This document shows, piece after piece, positions 52,772 through 64,000 of a DNA stretch of 64,000 nucleotides (within the stretch, counting starts at the first letter, position 1; each line of letters begins with the position of its first letter). The stretch spans positions 42,410,001 through 42,474,000 of the forward strand of contig CM060733.1 in assembly GCA_030704615.1 (NCBI GenBank). Reading direction: 5' to 3'. Source of the DNA: Takakia lepidozioides. Its lineage: Eukaryota > Streptophyta > Takakiopsida > Takakiales > Takakiaceae. The notes below the pieces were generated by a model, which did no database searches, was not told the DNA's origin, and saw only the letters and a program-made list of their open reading frames with translations. A program made the translations under genes and the position numbers.

Positions 52772-53306
52772 TATGTCTGCATTGTTTTCTTCCTTTCTTT
52801 CTTCGGTATTTTCACACTCCCATTGGTCTTGCTCTGCTGCTTGTAAAGAGGTTAGCTATTTCATGAGCATGAGCGGTATGAGTGGCATGAGCAGAAGTAC
52901 AAATTTTGGAAATAAAAAACATTAAAAACATTAAAAAATTGTTTTAATGGAATGTGTCAGAAAAAAACAAAAAAGCCAATATAATATTCATTGTTTGAAG
53001 TAGAAATTGTAGTTTTGAGAGCAGTGCTCATGATATTTCGTCTTCCGCTCATGCGAATTCCGAGCAACATCTGAAAAATGGCGCCGAATTTCGCGGTAAT
53101 AGGTTCCGCAAGCGGAGAAATCGGCGACGTATTGCGCGGTAATAGGTGTCTCCGGCAAAAAATGGTGCCGAATTTTGCGGTTATAGGTCCCAACTTGATT
53201 GAAGTGTAAGCCCAAAATTTGAAAATGTGGCGCTGAATTTCGGTACATGGTGTCGGGCATTGCACAAATGTTGGGCAGTTCTGGGCCATGTAACTAGAAA
53301 TTCGGC
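52772..53306. other. Spacer between integrase and copia parts of K2
   Basis: Same sequence as 19387-19956 apart from a 28-bp difference in the GAGCGG repeat. No gene is visible beyond degraded upstream integrase sequence. Confidence 0.4.
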
Positions 53307-53735
53307 GATCAACACATGATCACAGCATCTCTTTCAGATCCACCATCTCAAACCTCTTTGAGATATCACTTTGTCTTTTCGACAAAGACTGATCATTAAT
53401 ACATGATCACATGGTCTCTTTTAGATCCACCATCTCAAACTTCATTGAGATATCGCTTTGTCTTTTTCAACAAAGCCTGATCAACACATGATCACAAGAT
53501 CTCTTTCAGATCCACCATCTCAAACCTCTTTGAGATATCACTTTGTCATTTCAACAAAGACTGATCATTAACACATGATCACATGATCTTTTTCAGATCC
53601 ACCATTTCAAACCTCTTTGAGATATCACTTTGTCTTTGTTTCAACAAAGTCAATTTGTCACAACCACTATCTCAATCTCATTTGAGATATTGACACTTTG
53701 TATGTGTTTCAACAGAGTCAAGTCATTAGAGACCA
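53307..53735. repeat. Tandem repeat in copia RT (K2)
   Basis: Same array as 19957-20385, with the same number and order of units, so it was already present before K was copied. Confidence 0.75.
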
Positions 53736-56022
53736 AAATCAGATCATCAACGTACAATGTTATGATCACAAAAGAGTTTCCATGAGCCCTCTTATATAGT
53801 AAACACTATAATCAGCAGAGCTCCTCTCAAACTCTTCATCCATGAAATATGCATCAATCTTAGCATTCCATGCCCTAGGGGATTGCTTCAAACCATACAA
53901 GGACTTGAGGAGCTTACACACCATCATTTCCTTCCTTTTTACAGCAAATCCCTCGAGCTAGTCCATGTATATTTCTTCCATAAGATCTCCATTGAGAAAG
54001 GCTGTACATACATCCATCTGATGTACCTCAAGATTTTCAACAGCAGCAAACGCTAGAATCACTCGAATTGACTCCATCCGTGCAACAGGGGAGAAGGTTT
54101 AATTGTAATCAATACCTTCAATTTGCGAAAAACCCCTTTGCAACCAAGCGCGCTTTGTACCTTGCTACAGAACCCTCTGCATTGTACTTAATCTTGAAAA
54201 TCCATTTGCAGCCAACAGACTGCCGTCCAGATGGAAGTTGAACAAGACTCCAAGTCTTATTATCCTGAAGAGACTTAAACTCAGATGCCATAGCTTTCTT
54301 CCAGTGTGAAGAGTTCACACTCCTCATTGCATCTGACACACTTTGAGGTTCATCACTGTCAACGAAATAGGCAGAATATACCTTTGAGGGTTTTTCAATC
54401 ACAGTAGATTGTACCTCCTCCATTTGAACCTCAACTATCTCTTCAACAATCTTCTCTTCCATTTTATCTTCATGTGTTAGAGCCAAGTTCTTTTTTTCAT
54501 GGTCCAAAATTTGAACTACTGTTTCCTGATGAAAGTTCCTGGACTCATTGAATATCACAGCACGACTAATGATCACATACTTGCTCTCAGGGTTATACAA
54601 CTTATACCCTTTGGTTTCTTCACAATAACCAATGAAGATACACTTGATTGCTTTTGCATCCAATTTCTTCCTTACTTCTTTTTGAACATGGGCAAATGCA
54701 ACACACCCAAAGATGCGTAAATGATCAACTGAAGGTTTCTCACCCTTCCAAACCTCTTCAGGTGTCTTTGTAGAGATTTCCTTAGTAGGAAGTCGATTCT
54801 GGAGGTATGTTGCAGTTGCCACTACTTCTGCCCAGAAACGGTGGTCCAACCTCATGTGTTGCAACATATACCTCACACTCTCAACAAGCGTTTGATTTTT
54901 TCTCTCTACAACTCCATTCTGTTCTGGCGTATATGGTGTGGTTGATTGTTTCACAATATCATTCTCCCTACAGAACTGGTTAAAATTCTTTGTACTCACC
55001 ACCACCATCACACCGAAGAGATTTGATCTTTTCTCCAGTTTGATTCTCCACCAAAGCTTTGAATGCCTTGAACCTATCAAGAACTCCAAACTTGTTTTGC
55101 ATCGTGGAGAGAAATATTTTCCTGGAAAAATCATCAATGAAGGTCAAGAAATACTTTGCACCTCCATGAGATTCAGTTGACATAGGACCACATAGATCTG
55201 TATGAACTAGCTCAAGAACCTTATTTGTTCGAGAACCTCTATCATTTGGAAATGGGTTGCAATGGTGTTTATCGTACACATATCCGTCACAAAAACTCAA
55301 GATCCGATCTCCTGTAAGATCCATGCCTTTAACCAGATTGTTAGCGGACATGCATGCCAAACTTTGCATTGAGACATGTCCAAGTCTCTAATGCCAGAGG
55401 TCACTCTGCTTGAGCGTAGTAGTACACTTCGCATGTAAAGCTTGGACAACCCCCACTGGCTTGTACAATCTTGCATCTTTCACTGCCTCAGCTATTACTT
55501 CACTGTCAAACTTCACCCAACAATGATTGGTAGAAAATTCAACCGTAAGACCTTGCTCAGTTAGCTGACTAACTGACAATAGGTTCTTTGTCAATCCAGG
55601 AACAATGAGAACTCATCCGATCTCCTTCGACACTCCAGATGATAATTGAAACATAACAATACATTTTCCATGGATATCAAGACTAGTACTGTTGTCTCCA
55701 AGATACACCTTGTGTCCCACAGAGAGTTCTTTGAAGGTTGAGAATGCTTCCTTCTAGAACGTCATGTGTTGAGATGCCCTTGAATCAATGAACCATGTAT
55801 CTCTACAACTCCTTTCTTTGCAAAAAGTTGTTGCTCAAGAGTCAACCCTGCGGCTATGATCTCTCCATCTTCAAGCTGTAGTTGAACTGGTGCAACCGCT
55901 TCTCCTTATGTGATCTCCCACAGATCTTTCTCATGAAAAATGAACTCCATCTTAATCTTCCATGTATGAAAATTGTGACTATCTAACTTCTCCACTCGGG
56001 TATGATCAGCAGAAGGTGCCAT
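53736..56022 (-). pseudogene. Ty1/copia polyprotein, internally deleted (K2)
   Basis: ATG at 56022 opens a typical copia Gag (KLDSHNFHTWKIKMEF, LWEI). Most of Gag, including the zinc knuckle, is deleted. A protease follows as WFIDSRASQHMTF, in which the DSG motif is DSR. The integrase shows VHTDLCGPM, FIDDFSRK, DGGGEYKEF, PEQNGVVERKN and AEVVATATYL. RT begins GCKWIFKIK and ends after YVDDLILVSND (YVDD at 53743-53754). Stops and frame changes are spread over the length. RNase H is absent. Confidence 0.88.
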
Positions 56023-56174
56023 GATGCTAGTTTGATGTTTTGCCAACTATAAAACACCCTCAAACTTTCAGATCTAACTCCAAGCACTCAAGCTTTCAGA
56101 TCTAAACCCAAGCACTCAAGCCTATTGGTTGTAAATCAAATACTCATCTCTTTCTATCTCTCAAACAGAACCTT

Positions 56175-56186
56175 GCTCTGATACCA
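56175..56186 (-). promoter_or_regulatory. Copia primer-binding site
   Basis: Minus strand TGGTATCAGAGC, complementary to initiator tRNA-Met, directly abutting the end of the LTR. Confidence 0.85.
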
Positions 56187-56553
56187 TGTTGGAATTTGAC
56201 ATAGAATATAAAAGATGAACTGATTACTGAAAACTCTTCACCCAACCATAGGACCACAACAAGTTGTGTCCACCTTCCGAGCTCTCCCTATTTATACTCA
56301 AAGTCTAATCCAGAAATAGCTGAGATAACTATAGCATAACTTCATGCTTTTACTTAAGTTATCTCCACCTGTTATTAGATGGTACAATGACTTGAGTCAC
56401 TAATAACTGAAGCTAACTTTAGCTATCTTTTAGCTAACCGAGGCTTATCTCTATTGTTAATTGTGACTTGTCAGCACTCTTATTATGGAAGCCTGACTTG
56501 TCATCACAGTGACTCTAGGTAGTAGTAACTTGGTCAGGAGTTCATTTCCAACA
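56187..56553 (-). repeat. 5' LTR of the copia element
   Basis: A 367-bp sequence bounded by perfect 8-bp inverted ends, TGTTGGAA and TTCCAACA, with the PBS next to it. The matching 3' LTR is not present in the window. Confidence 0.85.
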
Positions 56554-57593
56554 GTATTGTTATCCAAAGTGCAAGCGTAACTTATGGTGTCACTTGACCC
56601 CATATGGCTACTATTGTTATCCATCCATCCATCAAAGCCCTTGCGGAGGAGGAAAGTTTATCCTCAGTTTCATATATCACAAGAGGAACCGTCACCCCAG
56701 ACCGACAAACAAACCATACACACAGGCCATAGCAGGAATTGAACCCCGAACCTGCACTTATCCAAGAGATAAGAGAAATTTAGGTTTAGGAAACCAGAGA
56801 CCTCGTGGCTGTGCGCTCTCTTTCTCGGGTTAGCTTCTCTGCGGGGCTCCAAGGCGACCACATTACGAGCACAAGACTGAGGCACTGTGGAGTAATAGCT
56901 ATAAGAAATTTGAACGTTAGATGGTCAATTGGAAGCAGCAGCAGCAGCAGCACGGCTGATAAAATTAGGCACTTCCACCATGGGTACCACTTCCGAACAA
57001 GGAGCAAGAGAGGGAGTCTACAAGATCTTTGGCACTTACTGGCATGTTTGGAAAGTATGCGAGGGAGAAAAGGTCTGTTGTTGTTCTGAATGGTGAATAG
57101 AAGAAATTTCAGTTCAGTAGTTCCTAACTATTGGTGTCTTGAGCTCTGTGGATTTTCTTAGCATAGCAATGGCACTCAACGATGGTTGTCTATACGGGCT
57201 TTCCGTCCATGCCATTGTCCCCCAAAAAAGCTAGAGAGTGACGCTCTTTATGACCATGAGGTACATAGTTGCTGCATCTTTGTTCACCAAATTGCAATAT
57301 CTTGAGGCTGAACATAAAGCCTAGGTCCTGCTGGGGTCTAATTGCTAGGAAGCTCGCACACAGCAGATTGATGTTTGCGTGAAGAGCTTGCTGGAGGAAA
57401 TATGGAAAACCTGAATTAATTATTTATATGAAGGTAAGTCCCACTTTTGGACTTAAATATCAGTAGTACCAAGACTGCCTTCCCCCCACCTATGTCACAA
57501 ACTGGAAACGAGTTCAGGGTTTTATGCCTAACTTTTGTTCGGACATTCTGCACGACTCCAACATGATTGAACTGACCCCATCATTTGACCTTA
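56554..57593. other. Unassigned spacer
   Basis: No secure gene. A stretch at 57303-57413 reads on the plus strand as a decayed coding segment (SLLEEIWKT, with two in-frame stops) and ends near GAAGGTAAGT, a possible donor site. It may be a remnant of a host gene. Confidence 0.3.
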
Positions 57594-57729
57594 AACTCTG
57601 CTACTGGCCTGGCTAACAAGGCTTGCCTTAGTTCCTGGCCAAGGGCTCCATTTTCCTTCTTGCTCCGTTCCACCAGCTCTTTTATTTCTCTTTCAGAATT
57701 CATCTTCTCAAATTGAAGCTCTGACTGCA
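57594..57729 (-). pseudogene. Possible exon of a coiled-coil protein
   Basis: The minus strand has CTGCAG, then 45 codons reading SELQFEKMNSEREIKELVER and ENGALGQELRQALLA, then AAG followed by GTCAAA. The composition and heptads look like a real coiled-coil exon with acceptor and donor at plausible places. No neighbouring exons were found and I cannot name the protein. Confidence 0.35.
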
Positions 57730-58429
57730 GGTATCATTGCATTGTGTAATTATAGATTGCATCAGATTTTGCACTAGTAATGTCACCTCACTGTCAGATG
57801 AACTGTCTTTCACAGAGGGAAGTGCTATTTTGTGATGAGGTTATGGGTTAGACATACAACATGTACTTGAACTTAGAACATAAACGTTGGCTATTACAGT
57901 GCAGTATGCAGGCCAGACAACTCTTAGTTTGTTCTTTGTAGTTTGTTGACTTGACTTGAGCTTTTTCGGTGTCTATCTTTTCTTTAGCCCCACAACTCGA
58001 GGTCGTGTGTAATTGGAATGTTTTTAGAGAGGTCTGTCGGGTAGCTCCTCACTCTGCCTATTTGTTAGGAACCCTTGCAACTATTTGTGAGGGGATGATA
58101 GAGACGCAAACGTAGTCTTCATGATGGACTTTGCCAATGGTGTGTTTCCTTGCAATGATGCAGGAGTATAGATGGAAGTTAAGAGCAGATGGAGCCTGGG
58201 CTGCATGTTGAAGATACAGAGAGCTCTCGCATTTCCCCATTGCTAGGGTTTGGGTTTGTTCTTCTCTTTATCTCCTGTGGTGCTGATGTGATCATTCTGT
58301 GTCATCAATGTTACTATCCCCAGCTCGACCAACAGACAATTGCTTTGCAATATGGTCGGTCCAGTGGCTTGAAATACTGTAAGTGCTGTGGCAAGGGAGA
58401 AATTTGCAGAGGCTGAGATTTTTTCTCGG
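57730..58429. other. Unassigned spacer
   Basis: No gene identified. Short exon-like stretches near 58164-58200 and 58321-58380 are too short to support. Confidence 0.3.
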
Positions 58430-59426
58430 GGAGGTCACTCCCTATCTAGTTTCCTAGGCACGTGAGGCAAATAGGCATTTTCTATGGGGGTATTAATTTT
58501 ATTTTCTGGATTTTTGCCACCATATTATTACATAATTTTGTAATATGACATATTTTCTGTAGGCTATATTATTTATATTTTATAGCAGATAACAAATATT
58601 GGACACCCTATATTAACCTGAAAATAAATAAAATAAAATACGGGTAAGTAAAAATACGGGGTAATGAATTTTTTATTTGCTGGAAACAAATTTATCCAAA
58701 GTAGATGCATCAGCATCATTTAAAGTATAAAAGTTTTGAGCAAAATCACATCTCATAGTAACTGAACTAATAATCGAATTTATATTTATCCACTTGCTGT
58801 CAGTTACATCATATTTGAATTTCAGATGCCCTCTAGATTTTGAGAAGTAGTTGAGAAGCACCATGATTGTTGTGGCTGGTTTGTTAAGGAGATCAACTGG
58901 TTGTCGAGAGACCTCCCACCTGCTCCATATCTTTCTGCTTATTTTTTGTATTCTGCCTATCCACCATGTCTCTCAAAACCTATGGGCCGCCATGCTTGTG
59001 TTGCCATCCTTCCCTCTCAATCTACGCTTCTCCATTGTCACGTCCTGCAAGCTTCAAAACCTATGGGCCACAATGCTTGCACCACTGAGCGCACAACCCT
59101 TTCTTTCTGTCTGTCTAGCACAATGTCACCACGAATTGCAGCCGACAGGAGAGAGGGAAGCCTAAGGTTGTTGTGCACATGCGCCTACGCCCTCTCCGCT
59201 GCGTGTCACTGATCGACACGTGTCCATTTAATTTATCTTCATCCTATATTAGTTTTAATTTTTTTGAAGAATCCGTCTTCATTTTGGACCCTATATTAAT
59301 TTAAATGTGGTGCCGCCAATATATTAGTACCCTATAAATATATTCTAAATTTTATTTTCTCAGAATTTTGGGCACCCTATATTTTTTTGCACGTCAAGTG
59401 GTAATATTTGGAAGTGACCCCCCTTT
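58430..59426. mobile_element. Possible TIR-type DNA element, AT-rich
   Basis: The left end GGGGAGGTCACTCCC and the right end, whose reverse complement reads AGGGGGGTCACTTCC, are inverted and similar. Both ends are followed by related AT-rich sequence. The interior has no transposase. A phrase around AAAACCTATGGGCC occurs twice (58975, 59058). The call rests only on the ends. Confidence 0.3.
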
Positions 59427-59767
59427 GGATTTCTTCTTTCTATGGAAGATGAAAGGATGTGTCATGTACCATGCTGGAACTGAAACTGTTTCTCAGAACA
59501 AATGACATTGCTCCAAGAGTCTAGGTGTTTATCCTCATGGCATTTTGTAGGACATTAGAGAACCAATATTTGTGCAGAGGTGAAGGGAAGTTAGAGTAAC
59601 CGTTTGATTGCTTTTGCAAGAGATGGTGCTCGATGGCGGTGGCAAGGGATTCCCATTTCTCTCCAAACTGGTGTACCGAAGATGGAGGGTTGGCTGCCTC
59701 ATCAGAATTCAGAAGAAAACTCGCCATGTCTGTCTGATTCGAGTTATGCCAGGAGCTCCTGAGCTTT
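59427..59767. other. Unassigned spacer before A3
   Basis: Nothing recognised. Confidence 0.4.
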
Positions 59768-60971
59768 TGGCGGTCGTGATTTTGATGTCATCAAACATGG
59801 AACCATAGTTCCGTAACCAGGACCGGAGGCTCTTTTCGGAGCCTACCAGATGCCAAAGCCGTTGTCGATATAGCGCTTAAGATAAAGCAACTCTCGCTCC
59901 GATGGGCACACGTACTCCATGTACATCTCCAATCGACAAAGGAACAAACAAGCATAAACAACTGCAAAGTTGCTCCCCATCGCCGTCCCGCGAATTTGGT
60001 GCCAAAAACTATCATTGAACTCAAGGTAATGGTGTCTCAAGACTAATCCAGCGAGGGTCAGGATCAAGTCTTCTTTGTGTTTGGTGAAATTACCTCCAAT
60101 AGCACATTCAAGCTCATACAAGCCAAGCTCGGTGATGATGCTGGGATACAGATTCCACGTCAAACGTAAAAAGAAGAGCATGCGAGGGGACCTCGAGTTG
60201 GGAAACCTCTCGAAAAAGCGTGAGAGAATCAACCAAATGAGTGGGTTCCTTGAGAAGTACTGGAAGGAGTTGGTGATGGAGCCAAATTGAAGCATGCTCG
60301 AAGATGTAATTGTTGTAGGAACAAATGGGTCTTCCAGCAAGCACGGGTTTGTGTGGAATGAAGTATAAAGCACAAGCTTGAAAGTCCATGGATGACCGAG
60401 GGCGTTGGCGGATGTAATTCCATTCTTTGGTGGAGATCGCAAACCTGTAGATTGGATGACAAGATAGCACTTCCAACCTCGACCAAAGTTCTTCCCACGG
60501 TACGGAATCCACGGGACGATAAACTTCGGTGTCTGAGAGTTGCCGCATCGCCTCTTGCATGTACCAAGACTTGTCCATAAGCACAAGACCAAGATTTTTG
60601 TCGGCCGGCTTGATAACAAGGTCCGGATCCGACCTCAATCTTTTGAGAGCAAGTCTCAAGTGTCTCGGCAGACAAGGTCGTGCATTGCGGGCGATTTGAT
60701 CCAAACGGCTAGACAAAAGATCATTACCTTCTCGAATGATGGCCTCGAGCGGTTGAGATTCCACTGGCGGATTGAATGATGGATTCGGAACGCGCCAAAG
60801 AGGAACCTCATCGTTGTCTTTGCCGGAGAAGAACGTTTGCAACCTCAAGCTTCGAGCAAAATTGTTGAATTCGGTGATGATTGAAGATCGGGAAGGGGGA
60901 AGAGGACGAGGAATGTAATTGAGACCAAGGCCCAGGAGTTGTCGCTCCGTAAAGGAGAGAACCCTCTTGCT
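59768..60971 (-). pseudogene. PLE RT N-terminal two thirds, family A copy A3
   Basis: The minus strand runs from the SKRVLSF region through KPADKNLG, FDVES, RGTAMGSN and YIDN (an Asp to Asn change in YIDD) to the region after motif C. Several indels break it (near 60354, 60150 and 59847). It meets the plus-strand half at about 60970 through the shared bases CTATA. About 100 bp after YIDD are present in both halves. Confidence 0.85.
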
Positions 60972-61600
60972 ATATCGACGACGACTTTGGCATCTGGGTA
61001 GGCTCCGAAAAAAGCCTCCAGTCCTGGTTACGGAACTACGGTTCCATGTTTGATGGCATCAAAATCACGACCGCCATAAGCCCGACGTCCGCCGACATCT
61101 TGGATATCACATTCTTCAAAGGAGACGATTTCATCCAAACTCGACGGCTCTCTATTAGATGTCATCAAAAAGCCCAGAACAAGTATCAATACTTGCCTTG
61201 GTCCTCGTGGCATCCACATCACCAAAAGAAAGATTTCGTCATCGGCGAGCTCCAACGGTACGTAATACGAGAAAGCACCATCCAAGGGTTCAACCATTTG
61301 CGACTTTTGTTTTACAAACGTCTTCAAGCCCGAGGTTATCCGGCGGCGTTCATCCGGAGTTGTTTTACCAAGATCTCCTACGACCTCAGATCCGCTCTAC
61401 TCGACCAACAGACGCAACGCGTAGTTGAGGGTAAACGGGCCCCCCTTGTTCTTAAGCTCGACTACTCTTCGTACACTCGAGCTTTAAACTTGGGGGCCAC
61501 CCTAAACCCTAGACTCTACGAGTTGCTTCAGCAAGTCCTGGAGCTTCGGTTTCTTCCTCGAGCAATGATTTGTTGGAGGAATCGCGAAAGCTGAGTTCAT
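60972..61600 (+). pseudogene. PLE RT C-terminal third, family A copy A3
   Basis: The plus strand resumes at IDDDFGIWVGSEKS and reads through ADILDITFFKG, RCHQKAQNKYQYL and HPHHQKKDF to RAMICWRN. One base lost near 61585 spoils the last residues. It carries the internal CCCTAAACCCTA stretch (61501-61512), as in A2 and B1. Together with the minus-strand half it is a head-to-head rearranged copy. Confidence 0.85.
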
Positions 61601-61840
61601 TCTTAGTTAAATCTAGAATGATAGGATGATTTTGTAGTGCAAATGTCCCTAGCATTATTAATTTTGCCTCTTTGATAGCCCTAGTATTGATGTTAAAGTC
61701 AAAGGGTTCCAACAATTAATTTGGACCATTGACTAATTAATGCAGTCTTGACTTGGAGGCTAAATTAGTGCTTTAGTGGCATTATTATTGCCTTGGGAAT
61801 TATCCCATATCGTTTGCACATAGTGAAGGTGCTTTTCTAG

Positions 61841-61847
61841 TATATAA
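61841..61847 (+). promoter_or_regulatory. TATA box, A3
   Basis: TATATAA, 33 nt upstream of the ribozyme. Confidence 0.5.
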
Positions 61848-61879
61848 GGATAGGCTTGGCTCTTAGGACTTCATCTCTT

Positions 61880-61935
61880 GGTGTTCCACTGATGAGCTTG
61901 AGCAATCAAGCGAAACTTGTTTGGAATAAAACACC
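61880..61935 (+). ncRNA. Hammerhead ribozyme (A3)
   Basis: Core CTGATGA, stem II GCTTGA/TCAAGC with GCAA loop, GAAAC, two-base-pair stem III with loop UU, predicted cleavage after GTT at 61921, stem I CCA/TGG and GGTGT/ACACC. Confidence 0.88.
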
Positions 61936-62507
61936 TTAACTCTTTTTGTGTCTCCACACTTAGAGAAGTTGAGAGTCTAGTCCTTGCCCGCCCGGGCAAC
62001 TTGGATCGAAGGTCGAAGGGGTGCTCGGTTCCAAGGGGAATCCCAACCCTTGGATACTTCCGAGGCTTTTTTTCTTTCCAAAGCATGGCGTATATAGCCT
62101 TCCGTTTTACGAACCTCTTTTTGAAGGTGGGGCATATAAGTTTTCCAACTAGGGGTTGAGACTTGACCCTATGTTTGTGAGTGCCTTGAGCGCATGCTTG
62201 CCCATAGTGAGCAAGATTTTTGTCGCTAAACAAGGAGGAGCAAACATAAAAAAGCTTACGGTTGGAGCGAAAGTGCCTCATTCTTCAATTAGAGAACCTT
62301 ATCTCGTGAGGGCGGGAGTCCTTGCATAAGACATAATAGTCTTATAGCATCCCTTTAGGCACGATAGGCGCACTTTGTATGCATTTGTCTTGGTTTTCGT
62401 TGCATTTGTATTTGGGTCCGAACCGGCCCCCCTTAAAATTTACTGTCTTTTTCCAGTATTTTTTCTACTTTTTGTTACCTTTGCAAGCCTTTGTTGACCA
62501 CCTTGAA

Positions 62508-62524
62508 CCCTAAACCCTAAACCC
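62508..62524 (-). repeat. Telomeric block T6, CCCTAAA on plus strand
   Basis: CCCTAAACCCTAAACCC at the 3' end of A3, directly followed by gypsy sequence. The G-rich strand points left, opposite to blocks T1-T5. Confidence 0.9.
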
Positions 62525-63822
62525 TTGGACCTGCAATTTGATGGGGTCATAGCCACTCCACTTTTGATTTGGAAATGGTGGGTCTTGGGACAAGCAAAAT
62601 TGGATAAAGCTAGGTTTTAATTTGGTCAAACCAATTTTTTTCTCACTTTTTCTTTGGGCCCTGATATTTGAGGTCTGGGCCAATGGTATAATCTCACAAT
62701 TGCCACGGTGCAAAGCCCCTACCCTCCCAGGTGTGCTGGGTAGCATTGTCGGTGGCTCCAAAGAAACAATCCATGGATCGAAGATTCTCTTTTTACGCTT
62801 AGCATCGAAGCGAGCCTTCCTTCGCCGTTGCAACTGCCTCAATGTGCTGAGCTGCTGCTTGTCGGATTTCATCTAGTCCTTCCAACATCTCGAGTCGTTC
62901 CTTTAATGACTCTGATTGTCACCAATCGTTCGGTAATGGCCAATCGTAGAGATGGGATTTCTGTCTCGATTGGCATGATGAACTCTAACCCATAAACCAA
63001 TGAAAAGGGGTATGTCGAGTAGTTACCTTATGGGTTGTGCGAAATGCCCACACGGCCGAAATTAACTTGGTGTCCCAATCCCTTTTGTGCTCCCTGATTG
63101 TCTTGGAGAGAATGTTGCACAGGGTTTGGTTGGCGCGCTCCACCTGCCCACTCGTTTGTGGATGATAAAGGGGCATTGTGATGCTTGATGGAGAATGCCA
63201 CCATCATTTCCTCGATGATGTCGTTGATGAAGTGAGATCCTCTGTCACTCACTATCTCTTTTGGGCATCCGAATCGGGAAATGATATATTTATAAATGAA
63301 AGAGGCGGTTACCTTTGCGTTGGCTCTCTTAACCGCTTTGGCTTCTGCCCACTTGGTCAGATACTTAGTGGCTATAATGATGTAGCGATTTTGTCGACTC
63401 GATGCAGGGTGCACTTCCCCTACATAGTCGATCCCCACTTCTCAAACGGAGCAAGGGGGAGAGTGGGACTAACGGCATTCCGAGCCTGTTATTTCGCTTG
63501 GCGTACCTTTGACAAGAGTCGCATTTTCGCACATGCATGTGCGCATCTTTGAACATGGAGGGCCAGTAGTATCCTACCCTCAAAGCCTTTTGCACTGTGA
63601 GCCGCCCTGCAAAGCGTCCTCCGCACATGCTATCTGGGGAACCTCCTCCGGGGTGATGCATCGGCTCAAGAGTCTATCCAATCCCCTTCTATAAAATTGC
63701 CCTCCCACAAGAGCAAACTTCATGTTGCGCAGTCGAAGCCTTCGTCGCGCATGTCGATCCAATCCTGGGGGAAATTCCAGGGTGCTTAAATAATGAGCTA
63801 AGTGTTCATGGACTCGGCTCAT
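62525..63822 (-). pseudogene. Ty3/gypsy integrase fragment L
   Basis: The minus strand encodes a linker before integrase, an HHCC zinc-binding region (VGYYWPSMFKDAH, CDSCQRYAK) and a core with GIDYVGEV, VSDRGSHFIND and SGQVERANQTL. A C-terminal part then decays from about 62980 to 62525. Frames change near 63660, 63430 and 63175. The fragment ends exactly at the telomeric block. Confidence 0.85.
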
Positions 63823-64000
63823 TTTGGTATGTCATGCATAAATGAGCTAGGCCCATTGCTATATGGTTGGAATCTCTGGATGATTTTTGGTAGGTTTCTA
63901 GGGGCAATTTACTGCAGCTGGGTACCAAAAATTGGTAAAAAGTCAAAAAAAGGGCTTGGGAACTTAAAGGTTAAATAAGGTAGAGGTATTTAATTCAGAC
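63823..64000. other. Unassigned window end
   Basis: No feature recognised. Confidence 0.4.

Larger units (their letters stand above)
50925..56553 (-). mobile_element. Composite K2: gypsy integrase plus copia element with LTR
   Basis: The first 3.76 kb repeat K1 with few differences, but here the copia part continues to its own gag, PBS and 5' LTR. The left border is the same TGATCCC as in K1. The copia 3' half (RNase H and 3' LTR) is missing and replaced by the tandem repeat, the spacer and the gypsy integrase. Confidence 0.75.
61601..62507 (+). mobile_element. 3' region and pLTR of A3
   Basis: Matches 8260-9094 and 12028-12320 (reverse complement), including TATA box, ribozyme, the GGCCCCCCTTAAAA box and a terminal sequence that runs into CCCTAAA repeats. 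A deletion of about 250 bp relative to A2 lies near 62000-62110. Confidence 0.85.

Overview
The window looks like a retroelement-rich, probably subtelomeric or formerly subtelomeric stretch of a land-plant genome. Evidence: plant-type telomeric heptads (TTTAGGG), initiator-tRNA primer-binding sites typical of plant LTR elements, Ty1/copia and Ty3/gypsy pieces, and a fragmented intron-containing gene for the small subunit of DNA primase. The Penelope-like elements (PLEs) here lack a GIY-YIG endonuclease. In plants such elements are best known from the lycophyte Selaginella, so a non-seed plant is a reasonable guess, but the species is not proven. A 500-N placeholder gap lies at 28687-29186.

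Region 1 (1-17527) is the most interesting part. Three PLE families (called A, B and C here) lie end to end, separated by short telomeric blocks. Families A and B encode a PLE reverse transcriptase (KPADKNLG, FDVESLYPS, GTAMGS, YIDD motifs) and an ORF1 with a predicted coiled coil and a basic tail. Family C units (1157 bp) are non-autonomous and tandem. All three carry, in their terminal repeats (pLTRs), a TATA box followed about 40 nt later by a minimal type I hammerhead ribozyme, and all end in CCCTAAA, which can pair with the telomeric G overhang. The layout fits repeated additions of 5'-truncated elements to an exposed chromosome end, each followed by fresh telomeric repeats. Element orientation flips near 12.8 kb. 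Copy A2 (7981-12320) has both ORFs open.

Region 2 (17528-44664) is a mosaic of broken LTR retrotransposons: a composite of a gypsy integrase and a copia reverse transcriptase (K1), a gag/protease fragment (J), gypsy copies H (minus) and G (plus), an element E (minus) with a large unknown ORF3 downstream of integrase and before its 3' LTR, a different gypsy (F), and a third family-B fragment with an open ORF1. A near-perfect LTR palindrome sits at about 33.8-34.9 kb.

Region 3 (44665-50924) holds the degenerate DNA primase small-subunit gene, recognisable exon by exon, and AT-rich repeats. Region 4 (50925-56553) is a second, longer copy of the K composite that keeps the copia 5' LTR. Region 5 (56554-64000) has mostly unassigned DNA with one possible coiled-coil exon and a possible TIR element, then PLE copy A3 with its reverse transcriptase split into two opposed halves, a telomeric block in the opposite orientation, and a gypsy integrase fragment.

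Apart from A2 (ORF1 plus RT), the B1 RT and the B3 ORF1, nearly every gene-like stretch is broken by frameshifts, stops or truncations.
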